A stretch of 64,000 bases of DNA from an uncultured cyanobacterium. GTDB taxonomy: Bacteria > Cyanobacteriota > Cyanobacteriia > Thermostichales > Thermostichaceae. Shown one piece after another: positions 51,679-62,292 of the stretch (its first letter is position 1; each line of letters begins with the position of its first letter). Made by a program: the position numbers and the translations under genes. The DNA lies in contig CALFBB010000005.1 in NCBI GenBank assembly GCA_937944885.1, positions 1-64,000 on the forward strand, read 5' to 3'. A model generated the notes under the pieces. That model did not search any database. It was given only the letters and a program-made list of their open reading frames with translations, and had not been told where the DNA came from.

Positions 51679-51765
51679 AGCTGCTACAGGGACCGGCACT
51701 TTTTTCCCAACCCCCCTCGCAAATAGGGGTAGGGTTGTCATAAACCCACCTAGAGGCTGTAAACC

Positions 51766-52515
51766 GTGGTAGAGCCCCTGCAATTGACTCAATTTGCAAA
51801 CCTACCGGTCGATTTGGCTGAGGCCTGCCAACAGGCCATACAAGCTACTCGCTTGGCCATGCAAGCCGGGTATCGGCGCTTGCTCATTGAGATTATTGCC
51901 CCTGACCTGAAAGCGGAGGTGCTAGCCCGCCCTTTCTTAGAATTGGTGCAGCCACCTGCTTTGGTGTTGTTTAGCGATGCCGGAGGTGCAGCCCTAGCTC
52001 AGCGAGAATGGGGCCTTCTCCCAGACGGGATCCAACTGCAAAGCCTGAGCCCCCGCACTCAGCCTAGACCGGATCAGAGTGTGTTGCTGGTGATGCCGGC
52101 GGTGTACAGTCTGGATCAGGTGGAGCGGGTTTGCCAACAGGTGAGTGGCGGGGATCCCTCCGGGCTGGCCCAGAAAGGATGGGATCCCAAGCCGGTGATT
52201 TTGCTCAACCCGCAACTGCAGGATGCGGCTACAGTCGGGGTAGGGTTGGCCGGCCGACGCTTGCGGCAGCGTTTCTTAAGTACCTTTGAAACCAGCTATT
52301 ACCTGCGCTCATTGGTGGAGGGGGCTTTGTTTCGGGCTTATCCGGATCCCTGGAGTGTCTGGCAGCAGGAGGAACCGGGCCTCTACAGCCTCCTCAAGAC
52401 TCTTGCAGCTCAACCCACTGGAGAGGAAGTGGCCGAATTGTTCAGGAGCACGGCTGCAGCAGGATGGGATCCCTGGTCGGGCTTGCGCCGTTTCTGGCAA
52501 TCTCTGCGGCGTTGA
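51766..52515 (+). CDS. DUF1995 family protein
   Basis: A 249-aa soluble protein of the DUF1995 family, found in cyanobacteria and plants (LPA3-type in Arabidopsis has been linked to photosystem II assembly). Features are LAEACQQAIQATRLAMQAGY, LLIEIIAPDLKAE, QSVLLVMPAVYSLDQVERVC, VILLNPQL and TFETSYYLRSLVEGALFR, which are the family core. Its own function is not known. The start is a GTG at 51766. The remains of an ABC permease gene lie downstream. Confidence 0.85.
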   Translation: MVEPLQLTQFANLPVDLAEACQQAIQATRLAMQAGYRRLLIEIIAPDLKAEVLARPFLELVQPPALVLFSDAGGAALAQREWGLLPDGIQLQSLSPRTQPRPDQSVLLVMPAVYSLDQVERVCQQVSGGDPSGLAQKGWDPKPVILLNPQLQDAATVGVGLAGRRLRQRFLSTFETSYYLRSLVEGALFRAYPDPWSVWQQEEPGLYSLLKTLAAQPTGEEVAELFRSTAAAGWDPWSGLRRFWQSLRR

Positions 52516-52601
52516 AAGCAAGGAAACCCATGCCCCACTCCCTCTTACGAATTCTTTTTGCTGCAACATTGAGGGAAAAAGTGGGGGGAGACAATCGAAC
52601 C

Positions 52602-53134
52602 AATACGGCAGAAGACTGGGATCCCTTGCAAATGGGTCTGGGGCTGGGGCGGCTTGCCCTGTGGCTGCTGGTGGGGGCGCTGGTGCTCTACCCTCTGGGT
52701 ATGGTGTTTGTCTCCACCGTCTTTGCCGGCTCTTTAGGGAACCCCCTTTCCAAATTGGGGATCTCCTAACTCCCCGCATCGTTTCCGCCTGGCGCAACAC
52801 CCTGCTGCTGGGATTTTGGGTGACTCTGTTGAGCACAGCTTGGGCAGCACCCCTAGCTCTGTTGGCGTTGGGATCCCCGTGGGCTCGTTGGCTGGATGGG
52901 TTGATGAGCATCCCGTTTCTCACCCCTCCTTTTTGGGTGAGCCTGGACTGGACCTTGGCCGTTGGGCGACGCGGGTACCTGAGCAGCTGGGGATTGCCGG
53001 GATCCGCTGCTGAAGGGATCCTCTGGGGGATTGGCCCTACTCATGTTGCTCAACCCTGCACCAATGATATACCTTGCTCTGCCGGCTCAAACGAACAAAT
53101 TGTGAAGCTCCAGATCCTACTTCAACAGAGGTGA
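52602..53134 (+). pseudogene. Truncated, frameshifted ABC transporter permease
   Basis: The translation shows membrane-protein coding potential in two frames. The first (about 52602-52769) reads LGRLALWLLVGALVLYPLGM and VFVSTVFAGSLG, then stops. The second, one shift later, continues TPRIVSAWRNTLLLGFWVTL, PLALLALGSPWARW and MSIPFLTPPFWVSL before dissolving near 53080. This is the N-terminal part of a binding-protein-dependent permease of the FbpB/FutB-like two-half type (normally over 500 aa). The EAA loops and the rest are missing, so it cannot work. It ends about 50 bp before the TPP riboswitch of thiC. Confidence 0.8.
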
Positions 53135-53139
53135 TAGCA

Positions 53140-54634
<1,495 letters not shown>

Positions 54635-54803
54635 AGGTTACCTGATCCACTTGGGGTCCTTCTCAGAGGGATTTAAGGTCGGGGCCGTTCGTCAGCAGGT
54701 TTTGGGAAACGGACCAGGGAACCTGCCAGAAAAAATGAGCTAAGCTACTGGCGGGGAAGCCCCCAAGGGTTGGTCTTTCTACAAAAATCAGGAGGATAAA
54801 ACG

Positions 54804-54962
54804 GTGACGGGAATACCGCCATTTCCGGGAAGTCTCGCTCTCGGAGGTGGTTATACCTGGCTGAGCAAAAGTGTTAAGCAACCCACTTCCTGCCCTTGGC
54901 TTGCCTCTGGCAGCTCCCTCAATCTATGGCTTCTGTCTCTGGCTCCTCTCCTCCAGCTTTGA
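54804..54962 (+). CDS. Possible small ORF with strong ribosome site
   Basis: A 52-codon frame starts with GTG at 54804, eight bases after a perfect AGGAGG (54790-54795). It reads VTGIPPFPGSLALGGGYTWL then SKSVKQPTS, and runs out of frame into the start of the channel gene. I recognise no family. It may be a leader peptide or a chance frame using a ribosome site. Just upstream are a GCAGGTT/AACCTGC inverted repeat (about 54695-54726) and a short GGGG/CCCC hairpin. Confidence 0.3.
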   Translation: MTGIPPFPGSLALGGGYTWLSKSVKQPTSCPWLASGSSLNLWLLSLAPLLQL

Positions 54963-55978
54963 AAAACACTTCTAAAATCCGGCAAGATCTCCGCCTAGGG
55001 GTGGGAGTGCTAGGTTTCGTCGTGTTGGTCGGCACCCTCTGGTACCACTGGATCGAGCGGTGGCCTTGGGTCGAAGCCCTTTACATGACAATCATTACCC
55101 TGACTACCGTTGGCTATATGGAAGTCCAGCCTCTAGGGGATCGAGGACGGTTGTTCACGGTGGCCTTGATCCTGATGGGAGTCTTGAGTATTGGATTCAT
55201 GGTGAACCGCATCACAGAAACCTTGGCTCAGGGACATTTTCAGGAAGAGATCCGACAACGCCGCTGGAGAAAACAAATGGAAGCCATGACCAATCACTAC
55301 TTGATCTGCGGCTTTGGGCGTATTGGGCGACAGGTGGCTCAAGAGTTTCAAGCAGAAGGGGTCCCCTTTGTGGTGATCGATCAATCTACTGATGCAATTC
55401 ATACCGCCCGCGATCTGGGGTATGTAGCTCTACAGGGAGATATCACCCTGGATGCCACTCTGATGGAAGCACGGGTGCAGAAGGCAGAGGGGTTGATCGC
55501 TGCCTTGCCCTCTGATGCCGAAAATTTGTATGTGGTTTTATCGGCACGCACCCTCAATCCCCGTATCCGTACCATCGCCCGCGCCAATACTGAAGAGGCT
55601 TTGCAAAAGCTACAGCGGGCAGGGGTTACCCATGCCATTTCCCCCTACATCACCGGTGGTAAACGCATGGCAGCAGCAGCCCTACGCCCACGGGTAGTGG
55701 ACTTTGTCGATGGCATCCTTTCCGGTCGGGATCGCACCTTTTACTTGGAAGAATATGAACTGGCGGCTCAGGAATGTCCTTGTGTAGGTCAAACTCTACG
55801 CAAAGCGGATTTACGGGCTCGCTCTGGAGCTTTGATCGTGGCAATTCGGCGGGCTGATGGCCAGTTGATCGGTGGTCCTAGTGGGGATACTCTGCTACAA
55901 CCGGGGGATCTCTTGTTGTGTATGGGAACCTCTGAGCAACTGAGACGGTTGAGTCAGTTGCTTTATCCTTTGCACTGA
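54926..55978 (+). CDS. Two-TM ion channel-like protein with RCK/TrkA domain
   Basis: A 350-aa protein with two membrane helices (GVGVLGFVVLVGTLWYHW and LFTVALILMGVLSIGFM) around a pore loop. A cytoplasmic RCK-N domain (ICGFGRIGRQVAQEF, about 120-240) and an RCK-C-like domain (to the end) follow. The layout is that of MthK-type potassium channels. The filter reads TTVGYMEVQPL rather than TVGYGD, so the second filter glycine is methionine. It may belong to the subgroup with altered filters, and selectivity for K+ is not assured. I start at ATG 54926 (MASVSGSSPP). Confidence 0.85.
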   Translation: MASVSGSSPPALKNTSKIRQDLRLGVGVLGFVVLVGTLWYHWIERWPWVEALYMTIITLTTVGYMEVQPLGDRGRLFTVALILMGVLSIGFMVNRITETLAQGHFQEEIRQRRWRKQMEAMTNHYLICGFGRIGRQVAQEFQAEGVPFVVIDQSTDAIHTARDLGYVALQGDITLDATLMEARVQKAEGLIAALPSDAENLYVVLSARTLNPRIRTIARANTEEALQKLQRAGVTHAISPYITGGKRMAAAALRPRVVDFVDGILSGRDRTFYLEEYELAAQECPCVGQTLRKADLRARSGALIVAIRRADGQLIGGPSGDTLLQPGDLLLCMGTSEQLRRLSQLLYPLH

Positions 55979-56140
55979 GGGATCCCTGTTCTGGGCCTGC
56001 CCGCTAAGATTGCCCCCTACCGTCAATCCTTTGCTTGAGCAGAGGAGAATCGCTCCAATCAACGCTCAGATTAAATTGAGATTACCCTCTCAACCTGAGT
56101 CAATCAGCGCTACCCGCTCAGAGCTGCTCCACAGTAGTGA

Positions 56141-57418
56141 TCAGCTTTTCAGTAGGCGCCGCCGCAACTGATCCAGAGCCGTTTGAGCGCTCAGCCAACG
56201 TATCCCTTCTCTACCTCGTAAGCTACCGAAGCGGTATTCATAAATCTCCACCTGGCCATCGGGATCCGCCAAACCCAGATAGACCAAACCGACCGGCTTG
56301 GTGGCGGTACCTCCCTCTGGTCCAGCAATCCCGGTAATGCTGAGGGCCCAGTCGGAGCTTAGGGTCTGTTTCGCTCCTAGGGCCATCTGGGCGGCCACCG
56401 GCTCACTCACTGCTCCATGCTGTTGTAGGGTTTCTGGTTTTACCCCCAGCAACTGGGTTTTGATGCGGTTGTCATAGGCAACAATTCCCCCCAGAAAATA
56501 GCGGGAGCTACCCGGGATCCCGGTGAGCAACTGCCCCAAAAGTCCACCGGTACAAGACTCGGCTACCGCCAGGCTCTGCCCTTGTTTGAGCAGAAGCTCC
56601 CCCACGACAGAAGCTAAGGTGGCCTCATCACTGCCAAAGTAGTCTTCTCCGGCAAGGGCGATGATCTGCTCCACCACGGGAGCAATCAGGGCTTGCGCCT
56701 GCTCACGGGTAGGGGCCCTACCGGTGACCCGCAGCCGTACCTCCCCCTGGCTGGCGTAGGGGGCCACCGTCGGGTTTTCACCGGCCAACAGGGATCCCAC
56801 CCGTTCGGCCAAGGTGGATTCGGGAATACCCCAGTGGCGCAGCACCTGGCTGTAAAACACCTCTTTCCCCCAACCAATGGAGCGCAAATAGGGTACGGCC
56901 GTCTCCTGCCACATAGCTTGCATTTCCCGCGGCACCCCTGGGAAGGTGAGGATCCTCAGGTTGGGGCGTGGCTCCCAGATTAACCCACAGGCACTGCCAA
57001 GGGGATTGGGCAACACCTGGGCTCCTGCAGGTAAAAAAGCCTGCTTGCGATTGCTGGGGGAAGGAACCATACCCCGCTGCCTGTATTTTCGCAGGATTTC
57101 TTCCCAAGCCTGGGGATGCTCCACCATCTCCACCCCAAAGAAGGAAGCCAGTGCTGCATGGGTGAGATCATCAGGGGTAGGGCCCAAGCCGCCGGTGGTC
57201 AAAATCAGGCTGGAACGGCCACAGGCCACCTCCAGGGCATGGTGAATGCGAGCTTCATTATCCCCTACCACTGTTTGGTAATGATGGGGGATCCCCAGCT
57301 GCGCCAGTTCGCAAGCCAGGTACTGGGCATTGGTGTTGGTGATCTCTCCCAGGAGCAGCTCTGTGCCGATGCAGAGGATCTCAGCCCCTTGAGGAGTAAC
57401 GGTTTCTACTGGGCTCAT
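56141..57418 (-). CDS. cinA: CinA-like protein with nicotinamide-nucleotide amidase domain
   Basis: A two-domain protein of 425 aa. The N-terminal MoCF/CinA domain (about 1-170) begins AEILCIGTELLLGEITNTNA and has LTTGGLGPTPDDLT. The C-terminal PncC-type domain (about 265-420) carries QSLAVAESCTGGLLGQLLTG, the catalytic Ser/Lys region, and ALSITGIAGPEGGTATKPVG. It recycles NMN by deamidation; CinA is also linked to competence. The ATG at 57418 (MSPVETVTPQG) is chosen over one 12 codons upstream. Confidence 0.94.
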   Translation of the reverse strand: MSPVETVTPQGAEILCIGTELLLGEITNTNAQYLACELAQLGIPHHYQTVVGDNEARIHHALEVACGRSSLILTTGGLGPTPDDLTHAALASFFGVEMVEHPQAWEEILRKYRQRGMVPSPSNRKQAFLPAGAQVLPNPLGSACGLIWEPRPNLRILTFPGVPREMQAMWQETAVPYLRSIGWGKEVFYSQVLRHWGIPESTLAERVGSLLAGENPTVAPYASQGEVRLRVTGRAPTREQAQALIAPVVEQIIALAGEDYFGSDEATLASVVGELLLKQGQSLAVAESCTGGLLGQLLTGIPGSSRYFLGGIVAYDNRIKTQLLGVKPETLQQHGAVSEPVAAQMALGAKQTLSSDWALSITGIAGPEGGTATKPVGLVYLGLADPDGQVEIYEYRFGSLRGREGIRWLSAQTALDQLRRRLLKS

Positions 57419-57450
57419 TCTTAGCCTCCTGCTCAAATCGGCGGCAAGTA

Positions 57451-57472
57451 TCAAGTACAGGTCAAGTACAGA
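57451..57472. repeat. 11-bp tandem duplication
   Basis: TCAAGTACAGG and TCAAGTACAGA are adjacent (one mismatch), between cinA and the permease gene. Confidence 0.85.
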
Positions 57473-57505
57473 GGTCTGGGTTCCTGGGCAGGCAGGGATC
57501 CGGGC

Positions 57506-58573
57506 CTAGCTACCGTAGTAGTTGACAGCCAGGGATCCCACCAACGTCAACTGGAAGGTCAGGATCACCAAGTAGACGATCGCGCGGGGCTTGAACAGCG
57601 TCAGCATCAGGCCAATTGCTTTCAAATCTACCATCGGCCCAAACACCATAAACGCCAACAGAGATCCGGGCGTAAAGGTAGCCGCAAAGGAAAGGGCAAA
57701 AAAAGCATCCACCGTTGAGCAAATGGAGATGATCGCCGCCAGGGCCATCATGATCAGAATGGACACCAGTGGATCCTGGCCATAATCCAACAGCAACGAC
57801 CGCGGGATCACCGTTTGAATCAGGGCCGCCATGGCTGAACCCAGAATTAACACCGATCCCAGCTCGCGAATTTCTCGGGCCCACGCTTGCAGCAGCATAG
57901 ATCCCTTTTGCCGCCAAGAGAGCATAGGCCTAGAGGCCAGAGCCGATTGGTAAACCTCCTCTGCCGTTTGTAAAGTCAGCAGGGATCCAACCGGTTGCGG
58001 TGCAGTACTTCCCAGCTTGGCTCGCCCTCCGATCCAGAAGGTGCCCCCCCGCAGCAAAGTAGGTGTAGAGGCAGCAGCTCCAGTAGAAGACTGATTACGT
58101 TGTAATTCTCGCCAAACAGCGGGATGTAGCAAAGGCTGAAGATCCTTTTGCAAGCTAAAGAGCAAGCCAATTACCACCGCAATACCAAAGGAAAAGAGAA
58201 TGCGGTAAACCACAATCTCCGGCATGGTGCGAAAGGCAATCCAAGTCGAAAAGATCACGACCGGGTTAAACACAGGTGCTGCCAACAGAAACGCCACCGC
58301 CACATGGGGTGGGATCCCTTTGATCACCAGCTGACGGGCCACCGGCAGGTTGCCACATTCACACACCGGGAAAAAGAACCCCAAGGCTCCACCGGTCACT
58401 GCGCTACTCAACCTGCCTTTGGGTAAGAAACGAGCCAACTGGGATCCATCCACGAACACCGCCAGCAACCCGGAGAGAAAAACTCCCAAGAGCAAAAACG
58501 GCATTGCCTGCACCACAATGCTCAAAAACAGTGTGAACCCATCTCGCCAAAGGGGAGAGTCCCAAAGACCCAA
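57506..58573 (-). CDS. DUF318 (YraQ/ArsP-like) permease
   Basis: A 355-aa integral membrane protein of the DUF318/permease family, some members of which export organoarsenicals (ArsP). The hallmark GALGFFFPVCECGNLPVARQ with its CEC motif lies at about residues 62-82. HVAVAFLLAAPVFNPVVIF follows, and the C-terminal half repeats the fold (ISICSTVDAFFALSFAATF and PGSLLAFMVFGPMVDLKA). A loop of about 80 hydrophilic residues separates the halves. The substrate is unknown. The start is probably a TTG at 58573 after GAGGTGG. Confidence 0.9.
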   Translation of the reverse strand: MGLWDSPLWRDGFTLFLSIVVQAMPFLLLGVFLSGLLAVFVDGSQLARFLPKGRLSSAVTGGALGFFFPVCECGNLPVARQLVIKGIPPHVAVAFLLAAPVFNPVVIFSTWIAFRTMPEIVVYRILFSFGIAVVIGLLFSLQKDLQPLLHPAVWRELQRNQSSTGAAASTPTLLRGGTFWIGGRAKLGSTAPQPVGSLLTLQTAEEVYQSALASRPMLSWRQKGSMLLQAWAREIRELGSVLILGSAMAALIQTVIPRSLLLDYGQDPLVSILIMMALAAIISICSTVDAFFALSFAATFTPGSLLAFMVFGPMVDLKAIGLMLTLFKPRAIVYLVILTFQLTLVGSLAVNYYGS

Positions 58574-58600
58574 AGCACCACCTCACACACAACTTGAACC

Positions 58601-58894
58601 TTATTGAGTGTGGATCCCGGCTCTGTAGCCTGTCAAATCTTGCCAAGTATTTAAGTCAGGTAAGGTTGGACAGGGATCCCAGCCATGGCCCTCCTGTTCT
58701 ACAACACCGTCTAGCAGAGCATTGATCAAGGAATCTGCTGCCTGTAAATCCTCCTCATCTGTGGAGCAGGTCTCAAACAACTCGTGTAATACAAACCTCC
58801 TGAAAAAGACTTCCTGAAAAGCGCTCAAACCTCCCGTCCCTTGCTGGGCAATGTCTTGAACTTTGCAGCTGAAAGGATTGGCGATATCTCCCAA
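58601..58894 (-). CDS. Doubtful hypothetical protein
   Basis: A 97-codon frame with a TTG start and no clear ribosome site. The translation (AFQEVFFRRFVLHELFETC, then DEEDLQAADSLINALLDGV) is protein-like and acidic, but I recognise no family. It lies in the 0.46-kb gap between the permease and tRNA-Arg and may be a degraded gene. Confidence 0.3.
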   Translation of the reverse strand: MGDIANPFSCKVQDIAQQGTGGLSAFQEVFFRRFVLHELFETCSTDEEDLQAADSLINALLDGVVEQEGHGWDPCPTLPDLNTWQDLTGYRAGIHTQ

Positions 58895-59035
58895 TACCTT
58901 CCGGTGGAAGGATCTGAGTTTAGATCTCTAGGTCAAACCGCATAACTTACCTCCGCCGCTATGCAGAACTTATCGAGAGGACAAACCCTGGGTGCTCAAG
59001 CTAGGGGGATATAATAACTCTGCAGCCTTGGTTTA

Positions 59036-59108
59036 GCCTTGCTAGCTCAATGGATAGAGCACCGACCTTCTAAGTCGATGGTTGCAGGTTCGAGTCCTGC
59101 GCAAGGCG
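59036..59108 (+). tRNA. tRNA-Arg (anticodon UCU)
   Basis: A full cloverleaf can be drawn. The acceptor stem pairs GCCTTGC with GCAAGGC, the D-arm is AGCTCAATGGATAGAGC, and the anticodon loop CTTCTAA has TCT at its centre. The T-arm GCAGGTTCGAGTCCTGC is perfect. TCT reads AGA (and possibly AGG) as arginine. A TATAAT-like sequence (ATATAATAAC) lies about 25 bp upstream. No integrase or island follows. Confidence 0.95.
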
Positions 59109-59151
59109 CTGGTTTTGGCTCTGCCCTCAGCAAGGGGGTTCTGGTCTGCTT

Positions 59152-61470
59152 CTACCCATTCAAATAAGGGCACCACACATAAAACACTACCTGGTTCTGG
59201 CTGCTTTCTACCGTCAGGGATCCCTTTAGCAGCTCCATCGCCTTGCGGGCCAGCGATAACCCCAAACCCGTTCCGCCCACATTACGCCGATCCAGGTGGG
59301 TTACCCGGTAAAACTTGTCAAACAAACGGGGTAACGCTTCTGCCGGAATTTCTACCCCTGTATTGCGTACAGTAATCAGCCAACCGGAGGTACCATTTTG
59401 CACCGTCTGCTCCACCCGCAACTGAATCGCTTCCCCTACCGGAGTGTATTTGCAAGCATTGTTCAACAGCTCATTGACCACTCGTGACAGTAAACCCTCA
59501 TCGGTACGAATAGGCTGAAGACCGGGATCCAGTTGCACCTGAAAGTATTGACCTTGTTCACGGGCTCGCAACAAAAAAGGCGCCGAGATCTTTTCGATAA
59601 ACTCTTGACAAGAAAGACAAGACAATATCACGGTTTTGCTGCCCGAATCAATGGCTTGCAAATCCAAGAGATCATTGACAAGATCAATCTCTCGCTGGGT
59701 TTCTGTCTGCAAAATTTGTAAATAGCGCTTCTCCTGTTCTGTCAGATTGGCTCTTGAAAGGAAGCTAATGGCTAACTTCATATTGGTCAGGGGGGTGCGC
59801 ATCTCATGGGAGACCATGTGTAGGAATTCATCCTTCAGTTGATTCAGATCTTGCAGCTGCTGCACCTGTTGTTGAATGGTTTTGTAGAGGCGAGCTTGGC
59901 AAATGCCAATGGCCAAGTGGCTGGCAACCCCTTTTATCAGACTTTGTTCTCGCCGGGTAAACACCCAACCCGGGGGACGGGATCCGCAAATCTCTCCCAA
60001 AAGCTGCCCATCAGCTTCTGTTGGGTTATCAGGATCACAAATAGGCACAATCAGCAGCGTGTAGCGGTCGTGGTTCGGCCAATAGCGATGATGAAAATTG
60101 CTAAAGTGACAAACTTCTCCTTGCCTCAATTGATTCAAGATATCGGTAAACTCTGCAAAAGGAATCTCTAGAGGAAAGCGACGGATCCCTTTGTTGGCTA
60201 AATAGTCCACTGCCAAGACACTGACTTGTCGCTCGAAATCGTACAGAGAAATGGCACAATTGCAAAGGTTTAGGCTTGTGGCCAACTCTTGAGCTGCTGT
60301 CTCCAAAATCTTTTGTTCATCTAGGCTGGTGCGAATTTCTTCAGTAATCAGCTGTAGCAATACTTCGTAGTCATAGGCTTGCTGGATTTCTCGATTGCGC
60401 ACCTGCAGCTGGTAAGTTAATTCTGCGTTGGTTTGTTGTAGCCTTCGATAAAGTTCTGCCTGCTGAATTGCCACCCCTAAGTGATCGGCAAAGGCCACTG
60501 CCAACTCGATCTCATCCGGTTGGTAAGCAGGATCCGTCGTCAACCGTCTTAAGGATAGCCCACCCCACAGTTGACCTTGATGGGCAATAGGCACCACCAG
60601 CCACGGCCCCAGCCGATCTTCTCGATCGCCAGTGGGTGTGCTTTCAACACCAGGACCAGGAGAAGAGTTGGTTGCCTGTGCCAGGGTCGGCAGGCAAAAT
60701 ACCTGCTGCCGCTGGAGATGGTCAATAACCCGGGATCCCTCCGGTGCCTGAAAGTTCAAAATCCTGGGTAGGTCTACCCATTCCCCATCACCCGCTAGGC
60801 CTACCCACTTTTCTGCTTCAGGCAGATACTGGTAGAGGGTGGCCTGGGCTGCCTGTAAAACTTGACGAGCACCTCGCATTGCCATCTCAAACAGAGTAGG
60901 CAACTCCAGAGAGGATTGAATGGCTCGTACCATTTGGTTGAGCAGCTTTTCCCGCTCCATGCGCTGCTGCAGCTGCAGCTCTAGTTGTTTGCGGTCGCTA
61001 ATGTCAATCGTCACACCGACAATCTGACAAGGCTCACCCTCTAGATCGGTAAGGGCAACACCCCTAGATAGCTTCCAGCACCATTGGCGATCCTGTAAGT
61101 AGACGCGATACTCCACCGCAAAGTTGAGATTCAGGCGGTTAACTGCTCCCACAGCCTTGCTCACCTGCTCGCGATCTTCAGGGTGGATGCGCTCCAGAAG
61201 CATTGCCAAGGTGATGTTTTGGTCCGGATCCCATCCGTACTGGGCTCTGCACTGGGGGGAGATAGTCAGTTGTCGGCTGTGTAAATCCAGTTGCCAATAA
61301 CCCAGTTGCACTGCCTCCAACGCTAGATACAGATGAGGGTGAAAAGGAACCCGATCTGGATGACTGTGATCTAGGTAACTTATCTCAAAATCGCTGTCCT
61401 CCGGCTGAAGGGATATTCGGCAGCAGGGGCATTGGTGTGGCAATGAAGAAATTTGGTCAGACACCGGCAA
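59152..61470 (-). CDS. Multi-sensor histidine kinase (PAS-GAF-GAF)
   Basis: A 772-aa soluble sensor kinase. A Cys/His start (CPCCRI) precedes a PAS domain (about 45-165, with LERIHPEDREQV and VGVTIDISDRKQLE). GAF domains follow at about 185-345 and 370-530. The HisKA dimerisation helix has the phospho-acceptor His in HMVSHEMRTPLTNMK. The ATPase domain shows the N box LLNNACKYTP, and GGTGLGLSLARK. GAF domains here do not show an obvious bilin-binding Cys in a CH motif. The partner regulator is not in the window. The start is a TTG at 61470. Confidence 0.93.
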   Translation of the reverse strand: MPVSDQISSLPHQCPCCRISLQPEDSDFEISYLDHSHPDRVPFHPHLYLALEAVQLGYWQLDLHSRQLTISPQCRAQYGWDPDQNITLAMLLERIHPEDREQVSKAVGAVNRLNLNFAVEYRVYLQDRQWCWKLSRGVALTDLEGEPCQIVGVTIDISDRKQLELQLQQRMEREKLLNQMVRAIQSSLELPTLFEMAMRGARQVLQAAQATLYQYLPEAEKWVGLAGDGEWVDLPRILNFQAPEGSRVIDHLQRQQVFCLPTLAQATNSSPGPGVESTPTGDREDRLGPWLVVPIAHQGQLWGGLSLRRLTTDPAYQPDEIELAVAFADHLGVAIQQAELYRRLQQTNAELTYQLQVRNREIQQAYDYEVLLQLITEEIRTSLDEQKILETAAQELATSLNLCNCAISLYDFERQVSVLAVDYLANKGIRRFPLEIPFAEFTDILNQLRQGEVCHFSNFHHRYWPNHDRYTLLIVPICDPDNPTEADGQLLGEICGSRPPGWVFTRREQSLIKGVASHLAIGICQARLYKTIQQQVQQLQDLNQLKDEFLHMVSHEMRTPLTNMKLAISFLSRANLTEQEKRYLQILQTETQREIDLVNDLLDLQAIDSGSKTVILSCLSCQEFIEKISAPFLLRAREQGQYFQVQLDPGLQPIRTDEGLLSRVVNELLNNACKYTPVGEAIQLRVEQTVQNGTSGWLITVRNTGVEIPAEALPRLFDKFYRVTHLDRRNVGGTGLGLSLARKAMELLKGSLTVESSQNQVVFYVWCPYLNG

Positions 61471-62292
61471 AAACCTCTATGACCTGCATCCATTGTGGAC
61501 GATTCGCAGGATTTTGTTGAAATTGATGCTGAAAAACTTGGGGCAGCCTCATGTCTATTCTTGATTCCTTAATTCAAGGAAAACCAAGTAAACAGCAATT
61601 ATTATTACTTATTGACTAACAAATTCCTATAGGCCTTTACCTTTTACAGCCATATTACCAACCATAGACTTTTGAAAGTTGTAGCCTAGACTTCAAAGGT
61701 TGACCGGAGAGTCTTCCCAGCGGTTAAAGGAGTCTTGCCTCCCCAAAACCCAGCCTAGAGGAGCAATCCCTCTGCTATAGTGGAGAGCGGCTACGTTTTG
61801 GATCCCGCTTGTGGGATCCCCCTGGCAGGTGGGGTTAGGGCAGGGTGCGCTTGTGTTTTTGTGCACCAGGAAGGTATTGCCAAGCGGTATGGCCTTCTTT
61901 GACTGATGTTGCCCTCAGCCTGCATGAAGCGTTTCTCTTTTTTTATGCTGTCCTATGCGACGTTAAGCCAAGCACTTTTATCGCCACTCATTTCGGGGCT
62001 GCTCCCGGCTAAGTTTACTCCCCGCTGGACTCGACTAACCTTTATCCCTCTGAAAGTACCGCTTCCCTCCTCTTTTGGTTAGGGGCTGTTTCCTGTTGCC
62101 GATTGGGGCAAAAAGAGTTGTCCCAGGCTTTGGCCTAGGCTTCTGAGCTTGCTCTGTTGCTATCTCAGCCTGTAGGCCTTTCTCGGGATCCCCGCAGGTC
62201 GATATCCTTTGACCGTACCCTGTTCTCTTGGTGGGTGAGGGATCCCTGTCTTTTGGATTGGTTTTATCCCCAAAGAATTCAAGGTACTTTCT
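61471..62292. promoter_or_regulatory. 0.8-kb leader between histidine kinase and amine oxidase
   Basis: No gene is supported. An AT-rich first part (to about 61680) has a near-perfect inverted repeat TTTGAAAGT/ACTTCAAA. A -10-like TATAGT lies at 61776-61781. It is followed by a perfect hairpin GGATCCC/GGGATCC with a 6-nt loop (about 61800-61820) and GGTGC/GCACC around a T-rich loop. A 52-codon frame at 61924-62082 has no ribosome site. Much of it could be a long 5' leader of the amine oxidase mRNA. Confidence 0.4.

Noticed and set aside
61924-62082. 52-codon frame starting MKRFSFFMLSYATL
   Set aside because: Signal-like start but no ribosome site and no recognisable homology; the sequence around it looks like a leader.
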